Shown here: positions 61,084 to 64,000 of the stretch, piece after piece
How the letters are laid out: the number at the start of each line of letters is the position of its first letter
Position numbering within the stretch: position 1 is the first letter of the stretch
Origin: Boswellia sacra
Lineage: Eukaryota > Streptophyta > Magnoliopsida > Sapindales > Burseraceae
DNA length: 64,000 bases
Direction: 5' to 3'
Assembly: GCA_013180625.2 (NCBI GenBank)
Contig: SNVD02009484.1
Span: 1-64,000 of the forward strand
Notes under the pieces: model-generated
What the model was told of the DNA's origin: nothing
Seen by the model: the letters and a program-made list of their open reading frames with translations, nothing else
Databases searched by the model: none
Translations under genes and position numbers: made by a program

Positions 61084-61520
61084 ACTGCTTTTTGTTGTTT
61101 GATCAATCGCCTGTCCCGTATTAACTTCAGGAGCAATATCATAGTTATAAAAGAAGTGTCCAATCTTACTTTCGTGGCGTATCGGGAATTGTATGTATGT
61201 TTGCCGACTTCCCGTTTTGGTTAACCGGTCAAAATAAGCGGAACACGTTCCACTTTTTTGTCCAAGTATTTGTCCATTAAATTCGTGCATAACAGGATAA
61301 CGTAATCAATATATTAAAAATTTATAATCTGATGTGACAATCTATACGTAAAAATTCACTGAAAAAGGAAAAAAGAATGAAATTACATTTTCAATAGGAT
61401 TTTATCACTAAAACTGTCACATTTGATTATAGAGTTTGAGTTATAAGTCTAATATTATTATTATGCAGTGCTAAAGGAGTGACGTTGTCAATAATTACAA
61501 ACTATGCATACAAATAATTA

Positions 61521-63523
61521 AGGCGGAGCCACATTCACGTCTGAGGATGGCAAAACAACCCATCAGGTCTGGGGTTCGCTATGGCCCATACATAGTTGCC
61601 CTGCCCCATTTAAAGTTAGAGGTGGGTCTGGGTCTAAGTATATGCTGCCTCGCCCCGCTCCACACCTAAAATATGCAAATTTTTTAAGAGCAACTTGTAT
61701 TCCAAAAATTTTTAAAAATTTTTGGATTCTTTTTTGACTTTAAAATTTTTATATATTAAAATAGACATCTCAAAGGTTATCTAGAATTTTGTTTCATTTC
61801 AAATTCGTAGCATTTGATTTTTGGTAAATTTTTGAAGTTTGCTGCCCAAACTTAGAAATTTTCGTAGTTTTTCCGACATGTTTGGGTTTATACAAAAACT
61901 TTTATAAGTGACGAAGCATCTTGTCAAAGTAATTCTTCTATCTTATTATAAACTCAAAAATCTTTCAAACAAAAGTTGTTTTGCTCAAATTGAAGCTCTG
62001 CACGATTTATCATGAAATTTCAAAGTTTGAGCGGCAAACACAGAATTCCTTGTTTTCATAACATAGTGTGGAAATTGAACCGATTTTGATTGGCTTGTAC
62101 TTCACAAAAAAATCTCATTTTTTGCATGTGTAATATTTTATGTGTCTCCTTTGAATCTGAAAATTTCATGATTTTTTGAGCTTTATAGAAATTTCGAAAC
62201 CTACTGTTTAAAATACAAGTATGTTAAGTAGAATTTGAGAGTTGACAAAATTAAGTTATTTCATGCGTTTTATGACCTCATTTTGATATGATATTTAATA
62301 AATTTTGTAAATTTTTATAAAATTTAGAATAAGCATCAATTTTCTAAAAATCATCCAATTAGGTGTATTTATTATGGTCGTAGCTATATAATTATTGATT
62401 TTATTTGTTGGTATTGTTCTTTTGAATTGTTGTATTGGAATAATATGTATGATTTTTAGTTTGAATAGATTGTTACGAAGTAGATATAGTTCTGTGTGAT
62501 AGTTTATATATGTTTTAATTTTTTTATTAAATATGAGATTAAAAGAAATTTGTAAATGATAGGGGCGGGGCAGGACGAGGCGGGATCCGTTGAAATATTT
62601 TTTGCCCCACCTCGCCCCGACTTGAAAAAATAATTCAGCAGGACCGGGTTAGATGCATGTTCTTTTACTCCGATCCTGCCCAACTCCTCCCACCCTGCCC
62701 GCCCCTTCCCATTGCCATCACTATTCACGCCTTACATGGTTGTGACCCCCCAAAAGTTGAACATTTTTCCTAAATTTCCTCAATATTTCCCTAGGCATGT
62801 AAATGAAATGCCATGAAACACCTTAGTTTAGCCTCCCCAGGAGTTTTTAATAGACAATATAAATATGGATAGTGGCCAAAATAGACATTTTAATCAAATG
62901 ATCCCCACTTTTAACTAACTTTTATATTCTCTCACATGGCCTTTTTCTTTTAGAATATTAATTAATTTTTCTTTCCTATTTAAAAGCTAATGCATCTCCT
63001 CTCCTACTTAATTACTTATTTATCTTTTCTTTTTTATTATATATATTATTAATTTAGTTTCTTTCTCCTTTTAAATACTAATTTTTGTTCTCCTTTTTCT
63101 ATTTTAAAATTGATTTCTTATACTAGGAAATGTACTTCTTCTCTTACCTTACCTCATCGAATTCAGTAAAATAAATCTGACTCTTTCAACTTTCAGAATA
63201 TTAAAAAAAAAATCTTGAGCTGCTTCTATACCTGATTTTGTACGTTGGAAATAACATGATTTTGTACATTGAAAATGAAACTAAGAAGACATTTAACTTA
63301 AAATCAATTGCACACTATTTTTGGAAAGACTATTAAATTCTATTTTGACACCAAATAATAAAAATTATTAAGATTTTCTTTTTTTTTTCTTAGTAGAATA
63401 TAATCATGTTTTTTATTCATTTAAAAGTAATTGTTATTATGCATCTTACAATTTTAATTTGTGTTAAACAAAAATTATAAGTCATGAATGGCCCCCCATA
63501 TTTGGCATCTTGGCTCCGCCCTG
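61521..63523. mobile_element. Outer non-autonomous hAT element, interrupted by a second hAT
   Basis: Flanked by CAAATAATT on both sides (61512-61520 and 63524-63532). The left end is AAGGCGGAGCCA and the complement of the right end is CAGGGCGGAGCCA, the terminus of a common plant hAT family. GACCCCCCAAAAG (about 62746) and GGCCCCCCATA (about 63491) are typical interior wording of that family. Without the nested insertion it would be about 0.8 kb. The left terminus has lost one or two bases. Confidence 0.8.
61543..62723. mobile_element. Inner non-autonomous hAT element, 1181 bp
   Basis: Sits about 20 bases inside the outer element. The 8-bp flanks TTCACGTC (61535-61542) and TTCACGCC (62724-62731) match at 7 of 8. 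The left end is TGAGGATGGCAA and the complement of the right end is TAGTGATGGCAA. G/C-rich subterminal motifs (CTGCCTCGCCCCGC on the left, GGGGCGGGGCAGGACGAGG on the right) support the family. No coding capacity. Confidence 0.8.
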
Positions 63524-63532
63524 CAAATAATT

Positions 63533-64000
63533 ATATGCTATTTATACAAATTTATATATATAAATTGATATAATATTATTGTATGAATACTATATCACTT
63601 ATCTTAATTAGTATCATTTATTATTAACATTTATTTATTCTAAATGATTGATATGTATTTATAAACGAGTAGTGTTCCGTTAATTTGTATATAGATTGTG
63701 CAAGAGTAGTATTACTCGTATGTGTTTGAGAAGATATTTAGAGCAGATTTGTTTTGGTTTTTGTTTCTATTTTTCTACAAGTTAAAAAGATTTTTTTATA
63801 TTAAAAATTCTTTTTTCTTTGTTTAGACACTGTTTAAGAAGAGTTTATGAATAATTAAATAAGCTCTTTGATATCTATAATGAGGGAGCGCAAAATTGAG
63901 ATTTTTCTAATAATTTTTTATAGTTTTAATTATGAAATATTAAAAAAAATCTTTATTTTATTTTAAAAGTTTTATGTTATTCTTCCTTCATTCCAATTTT
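63533..64000. other. Intergenic, no gene seen
   Basis: AT-rich, no supported frame or element before the window ends. Confidence 0.5.

Noticed and set aside
1..64000. tRNA, rRNA, known microRNA hairpins and CRISPR arrays
   Set aside because: I looked for conserved tRNA arms and common plant microRNA sequences and saw none; CRISPR is not expected in a plant genome and no array of regular spacers exists.

Overview
This is nuclear DNA of a flowering plant, most likely a eudicot. It is AT-rich, its genes carry introns with GT/AG borders, and it holds plant-type families (type-A response regulator, group I formin with a membrane anchor, plant matrix metalloproteinase, chloroplast DCL domain). It is also dense in plant transposons, many with intact target-site duplications. 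I cannot name the species.

Layout. 1-20,300 is a transposon-rich block. It starts with the 5' end of a minus-strand Ty3/gypsy element (LTR, tRNA-Asp-type primer site, gag-protease ORF running off the left edge). Next comes a degenerate array of ~65-70 bp units split by another element, then a non-autonomous hAT element, then a 5.9 kb CACTA element (9454-15390, TSD TAT/TAT). The CACTA element carries pieces of at least five unrelated host genes, all on the + strand. A 2.3 kb solo LTR (16640-18933, TSD AAAGC) contains two internal tandem arrays. 20,500-39,560 is the first genic block: matrix metalloproteinase (-), a small conserved protein (+), an aldo-keto reductase with four exons (+), a seven-exon secreted protein with features of a permuted papain-like fold (-), and an eleven-exon MYND zinc-finger protein (-). 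I rebuilt the multi-exon frames by hand and they close without breaks (328, 518 and 371 aa). 39,561-52,900 is AT-rich intergenic DNA with hAT, Mutator-like, Harbinger-like and LTR elements. 52,900-59,800 is the second genic block: a five-exon type-A response regulator (+, 243 aa) and a two-exon membrane formin (+, 810 aa). 59,800-64,000 is intergenic, with one hAT element nested in another.

How it fits together. The host genes are unrelated single transcription units; I see no pathway cluster. The metalloproteinase (cell surface), the secreted papain-like protein and the transmembrane formin act at or outside the plasma membrane. The response regulator acts in cytokinin feedback, and the aldo-keto reductase in carbonyl metabolism. 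The most unusual object is the gene-capturing CACTA element: it retains parental exon-intron structure, holds one spliceable intact reading frame, and ends in six palindromic subterminal repeats.
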